NCBI GenBank assembly: GCA_027620655.1
Contig: JAQCDS010000007.1
Span: 16,367 to 80,366 of the forward strand
Source of the DNA: Bacteroidota bacterium
GTDB taxonomy: Bacteria; Bacteroidota; Bacteroidia; Flavobacteriales; Flavobacteriaceae
Direction of reading: 5' to 3'
Length of the DNA stretch: 64,000 nt
Made by a program: the position numbers and the translations under genes. Shown here in pieces: positions 27,420-36,148 of the stretch. Position 1 is the stretch's first letter; the number at the start of each line of letters is the position of its first letter. The notes beneath the pieces were generated by a model. It had not been told where the DNA came from, did no database searches, and saw only the letters and a list, made by a program, of their open reading frames with translations.

Positions 27420-28721
27420 CTAGCACACCTCTGCATACAAATCAAAGTCAGCGGCATCAGTAATGGTTACTGTTGTGTATTCTCCTGTTTTGAGATATAC
27501 TTTTGAAGCATCAATCAGCACCTCATTGTCAACATCTGGAGAATCAAATTCAGTACGTCCCACAAAATGTTGCCCTTCTTTGCGATCGATAACAACACGT
27601 AGAGTTTGTCCTATTTTCGCTTGATTCAATTCCCATGAAATCTGTGATTGCAATTCCATAATTTCATTGGCACGAGCTTGTTTAATCTCTTGTGGGACAT
27701 CGTCCTCTAGATTGTAGGCATGTGTGTTTTCTTCATGTGAATAGGTAAAACATCCCAAACGTTCAAATCGCATAGCTTTTACCCATTGCTTTAGGGTTTG
27801 AAAATCCTCATCAGTTTCTCCAGGATAACCAACAATCAAAGTAGTGCGAATAGCCATATTGGGTACTGCTTCACGAAATTGTTGCAGTAGTTTTGTGGTT
27901 TTTGCTTGTGTGGTTCCACGACGCATACTTTTCAAAATTTTATCTGAAATATGCTGCAATGGAATGTCCAAATAATTACAGATTTTTGATTCATTTTTCA
28001 TCACTTCCAAAACATCCATTGGGAAGCCTGTTGGAAAAGCATAGTGCAAACGAATCCACTCTATACCTTCAACTTTTACTAAAGCTTTTAGCAGTTCAGC
28101 AAGGTTACGTTTTTTGTATAAATCCAGTCCGTAATAGGTTAAATCTTGTGCAATTAGAATCATTTCTTTAACACCATTTGCTGCTAATTTTTCGGCTTCA
28201 ACAACTAAATCCTCTATAGGCGTTGAGCGGTGCTTACCACGCATCAAAGGGATGGCGCAAAAGCTGCACGGACGGTCACAACCTTCAGCAATTTTTAAAT
28301 AGGCATAATTTTTTGGTGTGGTCGTCAATCGCTCACCAATAAGTTCATGCTTATAATCTGCACCTAAGGCTTTTAAAAGTTGAGGCAATTCTGTAGTTCC
28401 AAAATATTGATCTACATCTGGAATTTCTTTAACTAAATCGGGCTTATAACGTTCACTTAAACAGCCGGTTACAAAAACTTTATCAACATCACCAGATTCT
28501 TTTTTTTGAACAAAATCTAAAATGGTATTGACACTTTCTTCTTTGGCGTTATCAATAAATCCACAGGTATTGATGACCACAATATTACCTTCTTCTTCGT
28601 GTGCAACTGCTTTGCCATTGGCTTTGAGTTGCCCCATTAGCACCTCGCTGTCATATACGTTTTTGCTACAACCCAAAGTCACAACATTGATTTTATTTTT
28701 TTTGAGTGATTTTGTTCTCAT
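27420..28721 (-). CDS. rimO: Ribosomal protein S12 methylthiotransferase RimO
   Basis: 433 residues, complete. It attaches a methylthio group to an aspartate of ribosomal protein S12 using two 4Fe-4S clusters and SAM. N-terminal UPF0004 domain VVTLGCSKNVYDSE with Cys, VINTCGFIDNAKEES, VTGCLSERY; radical-SAM motif GCDRPCSFCAIP near residue 150; C-terminal TRAM domain (IGQTLRVVIDRKEG). The combination and 433-residue length fit RimO rather than MiaB or MtaB. It lies 8 bases after the amidase gene and follows ftsY, so likely one unit. Confidence 0.96.
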   Translation of the reverse strand: MRTKSLKKNKINVVTLGCSKNVYDSEVLMGQLKANGKAVAHEEEGNIVVINTCGFIDNAKEESVNTILDFVQKKESGDVDKVFVTGCLSERYKPDLVKEIPDVDQYFGTTELPQLLKALGADYKHELIGERLTTTPKNYAYLKIAEGCDRPCSFCAIPLMRGKHRSTPIEDLVVEAEKLAANGVKEMILIAQDLTYYGLDLYKKRNLAELLKALVKVEGIEWIRLHYAFPTGFPMDVLEVMKNESKICNYLDIPLQHISDKILKSMRRGTTQAKTTKLLQQFREAVPNMAIRTTLIVGYPGETDEDFQTLKQWVKAMRFERLGCFTYSHEENTHAYNLEDDVPQEIKQARANEIMELQSQISWELNQAKIGQTLRVVIDRKEGQHFVGRTEFDSPDVDNEVLIDASKVYLKTGEYTTVTITDAADFDLYAEVC

Positions 28722-28729
28722 AAAAGTAA

Positions 28730-30340
28730 TTAGTTGTACTGGTTTGGTAAAGGTCGTTTATTAGCAACTTTTTCAAAGTGATATCCCCATTGGTAAAGTT
28801 GTCCTTCTTGAAAGGGTTTTGTAATAAATGTAAGTCCCATTGGAGCATTTTCTTTGTTAAGCCCCATTGGAACAGTTAGAGCTGGATATTCTGCCACTGC
28901 AGCATAGCTTGCATGATAATTGTTTACAGATAATACACCGTCTAATTCATGTGCAATCATCATTGTATCGAAATAGGCTTTACCATTTGTTTTTAAGGTT
29001 GATTTGATAGTGCTAAATTCTTCTGGAGTTGCTGAATCTTCTACAATCCCTTGAAACAGTTTTTGACCATAAGGCGCACGGATACTATCTAAAATATTAT
29101 AATCAATAATAGATTGTACGTCATTGAATGTCATGTTTTTATTAGCATGATTTTGAAAATACAAAGGCAAATCTGCTTTCATATCTAGATTTAATAACCT
29201 TAAAAAGTTGGGTAAATTGACATTTTCTGGTTCAATGGTGATGATTTCTGCTCCATGTTTTTCTAATAATTTTATAGATTTTAAGTAAAGAGAATCCTCC
29301 AATAATTCTTTGATAGCGCCAAAACGTTTTCCTTCAAAAGAGGTATTTAAAACTGTTTTAAGATCAATTTTAGATGTTGATGTTGATTTAAAATCTCTAT
29401 CATCATACCCAATAATGGCATTATAAACCAAGACATTATCAATAATTGATTTAGTTATTGGTCCAGCCGTATCTAAGGTACTTGAAATGGGAACAATACC
29501 ACTACGGCTTACAGTTCCTATAGTTGGTTTTAGGCCAACTCCAGCATTTTGACTGGCAGGCGACAAAATAGATCCGGCTGTTTCACTACCAATTGCAGCT
29601 GCACAAAAATTGGCCGCTACCGCTACAGCACTTCCAGAGCTTGAGCCTCCAGTATCTAGTGTTTTTCTTCCATAGGGGTTAAATGTTTGACCACCAACAG
29701 CACTATAGCCACTTGGACAATCGCCACAAAAGAAATAGGCCCATTCACTCAGATTTGCCTTTCCTAAAATAAGCGCACCCGAAGACTTTAATTGTTGACT
29801 TAAAAATGAATCTTCAGTTGTATTTTTCATCAAAGCAACTGCTCCTGCAGTTGTTACAATTCCATTGGCATTGATATTATCTTTCAAAAGAATAGGCATT
29901 CCATAAATTGAATAAACTGATAAATTCTTTGGACGCTTTTTGTCTTTTTCTCGAGCTTCTTCAATAATTGATGTGTTTAATGAAATTACAGAATTAAGCG
30001 ATTTTTTATTTTCTCGATCTAATAAATTGATGCGGTATAAATAAAACGTAACCAAAGCCTCATAGCTGAGCTTTTTGTTTTGAACATGGCGTTGTAGCGC
30101 TGGAATAGCCTGATTCATAATCAAAGGTTTCAAGGCTTCGTATTTTTCTATAGAAAAACTAGAAAGTTGATCCTGAAATGGCGCCCAGAGTTCTTCTAAA
30201 TCTATGTAATTTGAATCTTCAACTTTGAATTTTCGAAAAGATTTTTCAGAAATATCACTTAAATTATTTTCTGTTTTTTGAACATCATTTTTACATCCAA
30301 AAACAACACTAATCAAAAAGAATAATGCAATATTTTTCAT
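28730..30340 (-). CDS. Amidase-signature lipoprotein
   Basis: 536 residues. Lipoprotein signal MKNIALFFLISVVFGC (Cys16), then an amidase-signature hydrolase. Ser-cisSer-Lys triad visible: Lys in MPILLKDNINANG near residue 150, first Ser in GGSSSGSAVAVAA near 232, nucleophile Ser in IGSETAGSILSPAS near 256. It is larger than GatA and has an N-terminal 100-residue helical extension. Substrates in the family range from amides to peptides; location implies periplasmic action. It sits between ftsY and rimO with 8-base gaps, so expression is probably tied to them. Confidence 0.9.
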   Translation of the reverse strand: MKNIALFFLISVVFGCKNDVQKTENNLSDISEKSFRKFKVEDSNYIDLEELWAPFQDQLSSFSIEKYEALKPLIMNQAIPALQRHVQNKKLSYEALVTFYLYRINLLDRENKKSLNSVISLNTSIIEEAREKDKKRPKNLSVYSIYGMPILLKDNINANGIVTTAGAVALMKNTTEDSFLSQQLKSSGALILGKANLSEWAYFFCGDCPSGYSAVGGQTFNPYGRKTLDTGGSSSGSAVAVAANFCAAAIGSETAGSILSPASQNAGVGLKPTIGTVSRSGIVPISSTLDTAGPITKSIIDNVLVYNAIIGYDDRDFKSTSTSKIDLKTVLNTSFEGKRFGAIKELLEDSLYLKSIKLLEKHGAEIITIEPENVNLPNFLRLLNLDMKADLPLYFQNHANKNMTFNDVQSIIDYNILDSIRAPYGQKLFQGIVEDSATPEEFSTIKSTLKTNGKAYFDTMMIAHELDGVLSVNNYHASYAAVAEYPALTVPMGLNKENAPMGLTFITKPFQEGQLYQWGYHFEKVANKRPLPNQYN

Positions 30341-30348
30341 GTTTCTAA

Positions 30349-31302
30349 TTATTTAAAAAAGGAATCTACAAATTCGAATTTATTAAAAACTTGCAAATCA
30401 TCTATGCCTTCACCAACACCTATGTATTTTACAGGCACTTGAAATTGATCGCTTATTCCAATAACAACTCCTCCTTTGGCTGTACCATCTAATTTGGTGA
30501 CGGCCAAGGCATTAACTTCAGTAGCTGCCGTAAATTGTTTGGCTTGTTCAAAAGCATTTTGACCGGTTGAACCATCGAGAACCAATAAAATTTCATGTGG
30601 TGCATTTGGAACTACTTTTTGCATAACACGTTTAATTTTGGTCAATTCATTCATTAAATTTACCTTGTTGTGCAATCGACCAGCAGTATCAATAATAACA
30701 ACATCTGCATCGGAACTTACAGCACTTTGCAGTGTATCAAAAGCCACTGAGGCAGGATCGCTACCCATAGATTGCTTTACAATGGGTATATCAACACGAT
30801 TAGCCCAAACTTGTAATTGATCGATAGCGGCAGCTCTAAAAGTATCAGCGGCGCCCAGTACAACATTTAAACCTTGTTTTTTAAATTGATGTGCGAGTTT
30901 TCCAATCGTAGTTGTTTTTCCAGCACCGTTCACCCCTACCACCATTATAACGTGAGGTTTTTGTGTATTGGGCAATGAAAAATCAGAAGCTTCTCCTGAA
31001 TTTGTTTCCGAAAGTAATGCTGCAATTTCTTCTCTAAGAATGACATTCAACTCCTCAGTTCCTAAATATTTATCGCGAGAGACACGCGCTTCGATACGCT
31101 CAATAATTTTTAGAGTGGTATTGACTCCTACATCACTTGTGACTAACACTTCCTCTAGGTTGTCCAATACACTATCATCAACTTTGGATTTCCCTGCAAC
31201 GGCCTTTCCTAGTTTGTCAAAAAAACTAGATTTAGATTTTTCAAGCCTCTTATCTAAAGTGGCTTTTTTTTCAGATGAAAATATCTTTTTAAAAAAACTC
31301 AT
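30349..31302 (-). CDS. ftsY: Signal recognition particle receptor FtsY
   Basis: 317 residues. Basic amphipathic N-terminus, then the NG domain: GVNGAGKTTTIGKLA P-loop near residue 122, GAADTFRAAAIDQL, VIIDTAGRLHNK, TKLDGTAKGG, and IGVGEGIDDLQVF at the end. It receives SRP-ribosome complexes at the inner membrane. Lacks the long acidic A domain of E. coli FtsY, as in many non-proteobacteria. First gene after the DUF4295 terminator, leading into amidase and rimO. Confidence 0.97.
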   Translation of the reverse strand: MSFFKKIFSSEKKATLDKRLEKSKSSFFDKLGKAVAGKSKVDDSVLDNLEEVLVTSDVGVNTTLKIIERIEARVSRDKYLGTEELNVILREEIAALLSETNSGEASDFSLPNTQKPHVIMVVGVNGAGKTTTIGKLAHQFKKQGLNVVLGAADTFRAAAIDQLQVWANRVDIPIVKQSMGSDPASVAFDTLQSAVSSDADVVIIDTAGRLHNKVNLMNELTKIKRVMQKVVPNAPHEILLVLDGSTGQNAFEQAKQFTAATEVNALAVTKLDGTAKGGVVIGISDQFQVPVKYIGVGEGIDDLQVFNKFEFVDSFFK

Positions 31303-31345
31303 ACTAGCGGTTGTTTTATCTTTATTTGGTCTTTTGCAAGGTACT

Positions 31346-31382
31346 AAAAAAATAAAAGCTGCTTTGTAGAAAAGCAGCTTTT
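31346..31382 (-). terminator. Terminator after rpmB-rpmG-DUF4295
   Basis: AAAAGCTGCTTT, loop GTAG, AAAAGCAGCTTTT at about 31354-31382, followed on the minus strand by a T-rich run (TTTTATTTTTTT). It lies between the DUF4295 stop and ftsY and separates the two units. Confidence 0.85.
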
Positions 31383-31404
31383 AAGTCTAAAATTTTTAGA
31401 ACTA

Positions 31405-31557
31405 TTACTTCTTGCTTAAGAAGTCGTTTACTTTATCTGGAGACATAATTGACTCTACAAAAGTGTAAGCACCAGTTTTTGGAGACTTTACCATTTTGAT
31501 TGCTTTAGTCAAACGTTTAGATCCTGTTTGAAGTGATGCTACTGATTTCTTTGCCAT
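31405..31557 (-). CDS. DUF4295 small basic protein
   Basis: 50 residues, beginning MAKKSVASLQTGSKRL and ending VNDFLSKK; strongly basic (many Lys), with a SMVKSPKTGAY-like middle. It matches the DUF4295 family found in Bacteroidetes. ATG at 31557-31555, stop at 31407-31405. It follows rpmB and rpmG with a 39-base gap and precedes a terminator, so it is co-expressed with ribosomal proteins L28 and L33. A role as a lineage-specific ribosome component is a reasonable inference. Confidence 0.88.
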   Translation of the reverse strand: MAKKSVASLQTGSKRLTKAIKMVKSPKTGAYTFVESIMSPDKVNDFLSKK

Positions 31558-31596
31558 GATTCAAGTATTTCTTGGTGGTTTGTGTTTAAAACCTAA

Positions 31597-31779
31597 TTAT
31601 TTAATTTCTTTATGCACCGTCATACGCTTTAGGATAGGATTAAATTTCTTAATTTCCATGCGGTCTGGTGTGTTCTTTTTGTTCTTAGTTGTAATGTATC
31701 GAGACGTTCCTGGCTGTCCTGATGCTTTGTGCTCAGTACATTCCAAAATCACTTGAACTCTATTTCCTTTCTTTGCCAT
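31597..31779 (-). CDS. rpmG: Ribosomal protein L33 (bL33)
   Basis: 60 residues: [18 protein letters not shown] then [21 protein letters not shown], the bL33 signature. Only one Cys remains (ECTEHK), so it is the zinc-free (C-minus) form. It is 22 bases after rpmB. Confidence 0.95.
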   Translation of the reverse strand: MAKKGNRVQVILECTEHKASGQPGTSRYITTKNKKNTPDRMEIKKFNPILKRMTVHKEIK

Positions 31780-31801
31780 GATGCTTTACTTTTTGGTGTA
31801 A

Positions 31802-32038
31802 TTATTTTAAAAACCCTTTTGACTTTGCTTCTTTAATCGCTGCGCTAATACCAATCTTGTTGATCGTTTTCAATGCAGATGTTGAAACCTTAAGCGATAC
31901 CCACTTATCTTCTTCAGGGATATAAAAACGCTTCTTCACCAAATTTGCATTGAATTTGCGTTTTGTTCTATTCAAAGAGAAGGAAACGTTATTTCCTACC
32001 ATTGCTTTTTTTCCTATAAGTTCACAAATTTTTGACAT
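31802..32038 (-). CDS. rpmB: Ribosomal protein L28 (bL28)
   Basis: 78 residues: [40 protein letters not shown], and the C-terminal [19 protein letters not shown]. Large-subunit protein. No Cys pairs for zinc beyond Cys5. First gene of rpmB-rpmG-DUF4295; the 87-base gap to cinA probably contains its promoter. Confidence 0.95.
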   Translation of the reverse strand: MSKICELIGKKAMVGNNVSFSLNRTKRKFNANLVKKRFYIPEEDKWVSLKVSTSALKTINKIGISAAIKEAKSKGFLK

Positions 32039-32125
32039 GATCTTTAATTTAATTGTTTTGTTGTTTCAAAACGAGGTGCAAAAATACGAATTCTTTGTAA
32101 GTTCACAAATTTTATGAAGTCAATT

Positions 32126-33367
32126 TTAAAAAATTTCTTTCTGTAATAAAGTTAATGCCATATGCACAGCTTTTGTCGTGATGCGTTCTCGATGTTTGCC
32201 AAAGGTAAATTGCTTTGAAAAAACATGTTTAGGTGTTGCAATAGCAATACAAACCGTTCCAACTTCTGCATCAGAATCCCCTTTTGTTGGACCTGCATTG
32301 CCTGTTGTTGCTACAGCATAGTCTGAATTAAATAATTTTTGAACGCCCAAAGCCATTGCTTCTGCTACCTCTCCACTTACTACAGAATGTTTTTTAATTA
32401 CATTTTTATGAACCCCCAAAACCTGAGTTTTAATGGCCGTATCATAAGCAATTACTCCACCTTTAAAATAAGTTGACGCTCCAGCATTTGCTGTAAACTG
32501 TGCACCTATTCGTCCTCCTGTACAGCTCTCAGCTAAAGCTAAGGTTGTATTTGACTTCATCAATTGATTTCCAATAATTTGCTCAATTGAAGAATCTTCT
32601 TCAAAACCTACAAAAACGTCACTAATTTGTGGTACTAATTTTTCAATTTCTGTATTGATTGATTCATAAACCAATGCTTTGTCAAATCCTTTTGATGATA
32701 ATCGCAAACGAACACGACCTAGATTTGGTAAATAGGCCAACTTTATATTTTTAGGTAAATTATTTTCCCAATCCGAAATTCGATCGGCAATGACACTCTC
32801 ACCCAGTCCATAGGTGAGCACTGTTTTGTGTAGTATAAAAGGTAATTTAAATTGCTCTGAAAGTCGAGGTAAAACCTCATTTTGCATCAATGCTTTCATC
32901 TCAAATGGTACACCTGGTAGCGAAACAAAAACTGTGGCGTTATTTTCTATCCACATCCCTGGCGCAGAACCCGATTGATTCATCAAAACTTTAGCTTTTG
33001 AAAGCACTAAAGCTTGATCCAAATTAACCTGCAAAAGGGGTTGTTTTATGTATGTTTTCCAAATGTGTTTGATATGTGCTGTAACTTCTTTGTTTCGAAC
33101 CAAAGTATCATCAAAATACTCCGCTAATGTTTTTTTTGTGATGTCATCTTTTGTTGGTCCTAACCCTCCTGTAAGAATTACCAAATCTGCATGTTTTTCT
33201 GCATTTTCTAGCGCCTCAAGAATATGGTTTTTATCATCTTGAACAGAGGTAATTTGAAAAACAGAAACCCCAATTTTGTTTAACTCTTTTGAAATATATG
33301 CTGAATTGGTATCTACAATTTGACCAATTAGAATTTCATCGCCGATTGTAATGATTTCAGCATTCAT
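32126..33367 (-). CDS. cinA: CinA family protein (nicotinamide-nucleotide amidase)
   Basis: 413 residues. The N-terminal MoaB/MogA-like domain (EIITIGDEILIGQIVDTNSA, LILTGGLGPTKDDITKK, GSAPGMWIE) is joined to the C-terminal CinA domain (LALAESCTGGRIGAQFTANAG near 275, VATTGNAGPTKGDSDAEVGTV). The C-terminal domain deamidates nicotinamide mononucleotide in pyridine-nucleotide salvage. Complete length. The start ATG at 33367 immediately follows the FAH stop at 33368, so translation is coupled. Confidence 0.95.
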   Translation of the reverse strand: MNAEIITIGDEILIGQIVDTNSAYISKELNKIGVSVFQITSVQDDKNHILEALENAEKHADLVILTGGLGPTKDDITKKTLAEYFDDTLVRNKEVTAHIKHIWKTYIKQPLLQVNLDQALVLSKAKVLMNQSGSAPGMWIENNATVFVSLPGVPFEMKALMQNEVLPRLSEQFKLPFILHKTVLTYGLGESVIADRISDWENNLPKNIKLAYLPNLGRVRLRLSSKGFDKALVYESINTEIEKLVPQISDVFVGFEEDSSIEQIIGNQLMKSNTTLALAESCTGGRIGAQFTANAGASTYFKGGVIAYDTAIKTQVLGVHKNVIKKHSVVSGEVAEAMALGVQKLFNSDYAVATTGNAGPTKGDSDAEVGTVCIAIATPKHVFSKQFTFGKHRERITTKAVHMALTLLQKEIF

Positions 33368-33979
33368 TTACTTGACTTTTATATTGAAAAATTCTTCGTT
33401 TCCAATGTAGCCTGAAAGGCTATCATTGGCTTGAACCGAAGCTACTCCAGAAGGCGTTCCTGTAAAAATAATATCTCCAATTTTAAGTGTAAAAAATTGT
33501 GAAACATACGAAATAATTGCATCAATATTCCAGAGCATATCTTTTGTATTTCCAGACTGTACAATGGTATCATTTTTCTTCAAACTAAATGACATATTAT
33601 TCAAGTTTTCAAATTGACGCTTAGAAACCCACTTCCCTACAACTGCAGAACTATCAAATGCTTTTGCTTTTTCCCATGGTAATCCCTTTTGTTTCAATGT
33701 TTGTTGCAAATCTCGGGCTGTAAAGTCTATACCTAAACCTATTTGATCATAATATTTATGCGCAAACTCTGGTGCAATATATTTTCCAACTCTGTTGATT
33801 TTTACAAGTACCTCAACTTCATGTTGTACATTTTTGGAAAAATCAGGGATAAAAAAAGGTTGTTTTTTGAGTAATATGGCTGTATCAGGCTTTAAAAAAA
33901 CTACAGGTTCAGTTGGTTTTTCATTTTGAAGCTCTGCAATGTGATTGCTATAGTTTCGACCAATACAAATCAGTTTCAT
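33368..33979 (-). CDS. Fumarylacetoacetate hydrolase-family protein
   Basis: 203 residues, minimal FAH catalytic domain. Seen: CIGRNYSNHIAELQNE, PVVFLKPDTAIL, metal-binding VQHEVEVLVKINR (Glu pair), GIDFTARDLQ, KAFDSSAVVGKW, and DIIFTGTPSGV. Short cytosolic members are acylpyruvases, fumarylpyruvate hydrolases or oxaloacetate decarboxylases; substrate cannot be told from sequence. Tight packing with an exonuclease gene (3-base gap) and cinA (no gap). Confidence 0.9.
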   Translation of the reverse strand: MKLICIGRNYSNHIAELQNEKPTEPVVFLKPDTAILLKKQPFFIPDFSKNVQHEVEVLVKINRVGKYIAPEFAHKYYDQIGLGIDFTARDLQQTLKQKGLPWEKAKAFDSSAVVGKWVSKRQFENLNNMSFSLKKNDTIVQSGNTKDMLWNIDAIISYVSQFFTLKIGDIIFTGTPSGVASVQANDSLSGYIGNEEFFNIKVK

Positions 33980-33982
33980 GGA

Positions 33983-34756
33983 TTAGAGTTTCTGATTAAA
34001 CGCTCGAAGTTTTATGGCAGTTAAAACTTTTTTGGTGTACAATGGAAAATCTGCATTAAGTAGCCATCCAAAATAACCTGGTTCTGTTTCTAGAATTTCG
34101 GTTACTTTTTTGCCTTTATATTTTCCAAAAGAAAAACATTCGTTACCATCCTTATCATATCGAATAAATCCTGCAAAATCGGCAAACTTATGGCGGGTGC
34201 TGAATTCAGCTAAAAACGATGTGTCGTTTTCTAAATCTTCATATCGATCGAGTTGTGCTTTTAGCACCTCATATGTTGCTATGGTATCGGCCTCTGCACT
34301 ATGCGCATTTTCCAAATTTTTTTCGCAATAAAATTTATAGGCTGCAGTAAGTGTTCGTTGCTCCATTTTATGAAAGATGGTTTGAACATCAACAGACTTT
34401 CTATTTTTCATGTCAAAATCAACACCTGCTCTGAGCATTTCTTCAGCAAGAATTGGAATATCAAAACGGTTCGAATTAAATCCACCTAAATCTGCGTCTT
34501 TTATCCATGTATTTATCTCATTGGCAAGCATTGTAAATGTGGGTTCATTTGCTACCTTTTCATCTAAAATTCCATGTACTGCAGTGGCTTGTGCAGGAAT
34601 AGACATTTCTGGATTGACTAGCCATGTTTTTTTTTCTTCTTTTCCATCTGGAAAAACTTTTAAAATAGAAATCTCTACAATCCTATCGGTAGTAATATTA
34701 ACGCCAGTTGTTTCTAAATCGAAGAAACAAATGGGTTTTTTTAGGCTTAATTGCAT
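33983..34756 (-). CDS. DnaQ-like 3'-5' exonuclease
   Basis: 257 residues. DEDDh exonuclease: ExoI FFDLETTGVN near residue 13, ExoII GGFNSNRFDIPIL near 96, ExoIII HSAEADTIATYEV near 155, with conserved His. A C-terminal extension (FSFGKYKGKKVTEILETEP) resembles the DUF3820/exodeoxyribonuclease X tail, which the epsilon subunit lacks. It therefore looks like a stand-alone repair or RNA/DNA-end exonuclease, not the replicative proofreader. 4 bases after the E2 gene. Confidence 0.9.
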   Translation of the reverse strand: MQLSLKKPICFFDLETTGVNITTDRIVEISILKVFPDGKEEKKTWLVNPEMSIPAQATAVHGILDEKVANEPTFTMLANEINTWIKDADLGGFNSNRFDIPILAEEMLRAGVDFDMKNRKSVDVQTIFHKMEQRTLTAAYKFYCEKNLENAHSAEADTIATYEVLKAQLDRYEDLENDTSFLAEFSTRHKFADFAGFIRYDKDGNECFSFGKYKGKKVTEILETEPGYFGWLLNADFPLYTKKVLTAIKLRAFNQKL

Positions 34757-34760
34757 TGTT

Positions 34761-36080
34761 TTATACTTGTCTATTTTCGTCCCAAGACTCCAATAATTCT
34801 TTTACTGTTTTTAGAAATTGACCCCCAAGAGCACCATTAACTACTCTGTGATCATAGGAATGGGACAAAAACATTTTTTGGCGAATGCCTATAAAATCAC
34901 CCTCACTGGTTTCTATGACTGCAGGCACTTTTCTAATCGCCCCAAGAGCTAAAATTCCAACTTGTGGTTGATTGATGATTGGCGTACCCATAATACTTCC
35001 AAATCCACCAACATTTGTAACCGTATATGTGCCCTCTTGAATATCATCTGGACTTAATTGATTATTTCTTGCACGGACTGCTAAATCGTTAACACGCTTT
35101 GTCATTCCCATCAAATTGAGTTGGTCTGCATTTTTGATGACAGGGACAATAAGATTGCCATCGGCCAGCGCTGTTGCCATTCCCAAGTTAATGGATTTGT
35201 GCTTGACAATATGATCGCCATCAACCGAAATATTTAGCATTGGATGAATGGTTAGTGCTTTTGCAACAGCTTCCATAAAAATAGGAGTGAATGTGATTTT
35301 TTCACCTGTATTTTGCTGAAATTTAGCTTTAATTTTTTCGCGCCAATTCCCTATTTTTGTAACATCAACTTCTATAAAAGACTGTACATGAGCCGAAGTT
35401 TGTACAGAATTAATCATGTGTTTTGAAATGAGTTTACCCATTCGAGTCATTTCAATAATCTCATCTGCTCCACTACGTACTGTTGGAGCTGCAGAGGTTG
35501 GCAATGATGCTGGAGCTGACTGAGGTGTTTGCTTTGGAGTTGAAACACTTGTTTTTGATCGCTTTTCGATATATGCAAGCATGTCGTTTTTAGTTACTCT
35601 TCCACCTTTTCCGCTGCCTTCAATTTGATCTAATTCTACTTGTAAAACCCCTTCTTTTTTGGCTATATTTTTTACCAAAGGAGAATAAAATCTTGTTCCG
35701 TTTGAACTGATTGGGATGGCTGCAGTTTTTGCAATATCAACAGTGTCTTGTATATCAGCAATTATTTCTGGGTCTGGCGCTGGTATTGATTGTTCTGAAA
35801 CTTTTGGAGTCTCTTTTGGTGGTTCAGCCTGCGCCTCATCTTCTGTTTCAATAATGGCAATGGTTTGTCCAACCTCAACAACTTGATCAACTTCAAATTT
35901 TTTCTCAACCAAAATTCCACCGACTTCGCTCGGCACATCACTATCTACTTTGTCTGTTGAAATTTCTACAACAGACTCATCCATTTCCACACGATCGCCA
36001 ACATCTTTCAACCAAGAATTGATTGTTGCTTCTGCAACACTCTCTCCCATTTTGGGTAATTTGAGCTCAAACTTTGCCAT
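34761..36080 (-). CDS. 2-oxoacid dehydrogenase E2 (dihydrolipoyl acyltransferase)
   Basis: 439 residues. Lipoyl domain (1-77) with lipoylated Lys44 in EISTDKVDSDVP; Ala/Pro/Glu-rich linker; peripheral E1/E3-binding domain near 130-168 (YSPLVKNIAKKEGV, GSGKGGRVTKNDMLAYI); second linker; catalytic domain with SYDHRVVNGALGG near 405 (His-Asp). The SDVPSE lipoyl context resembles branched-chain or 2-oxoglutarate-type E2 in Bacteroidetes; I do not assign the substrate. E1 and E3 are not adjacent. A TAATTTTG box (36119-36112, minus) is 31 bases before the ATG. Confidence 0.93.
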   Translation of the reverse strand: MAKFELKLPKMGESVAEATINSWLKDVGDRVEMDESVVEISTDKVDSDVPSEVGGILVEKKFEVDQVVEVGQTIAIIETEDEAQAEPPKETPKVSEQSIPAPDPEIIADIQDTVDIAKTAAIPISSNGTRFYSPLVKNIAKKEGVLQVELDQIEGSGKGGRVTKNDMLAYIEKRSKTSVSTPKQTPQSAPASLPTSAAPTVRSGADEIIEMTRMGKLISKHMINSVQTSAHVQSFIEVDVTKIGNWREKIKAKFQQNTGEKITFTPIFMEAVAKALTIHPMLNISVDGDHIVKHKSINLGMATALADGNLIVPVIKNADQLNLMGMTKRVNDLAVRARNNQLSPDDIQEGTYTVTNVGGFGSIMGTPIINQPQVGILALGAIRKVPAVIETSEGDFIGIRQKMFLSHSYDHRVVNGALGGQFLKTVKELLESWDENRQV

Positions 36081-36111
36081 ATATTATATTATTTGGGTAC
36101 GTTTCGTGGCG

Positions 36112-36119
36112 CAAAATTA
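36112..36119 (-). promoter_or_regulatory. Possible -7 box, E2 gene
   Basis: Minus strand TAATTTTG, exact TAnnTTTG, 31 bases before the E2 ATG, in the 68-base gap after the glycosyltransferase gene. It suggests an internal promoter in the recR-cinA run. Confidence 0.4.
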
Positions 36120-36148
36120 CAGAAAATTGATGACTTAATCAATTGTTT

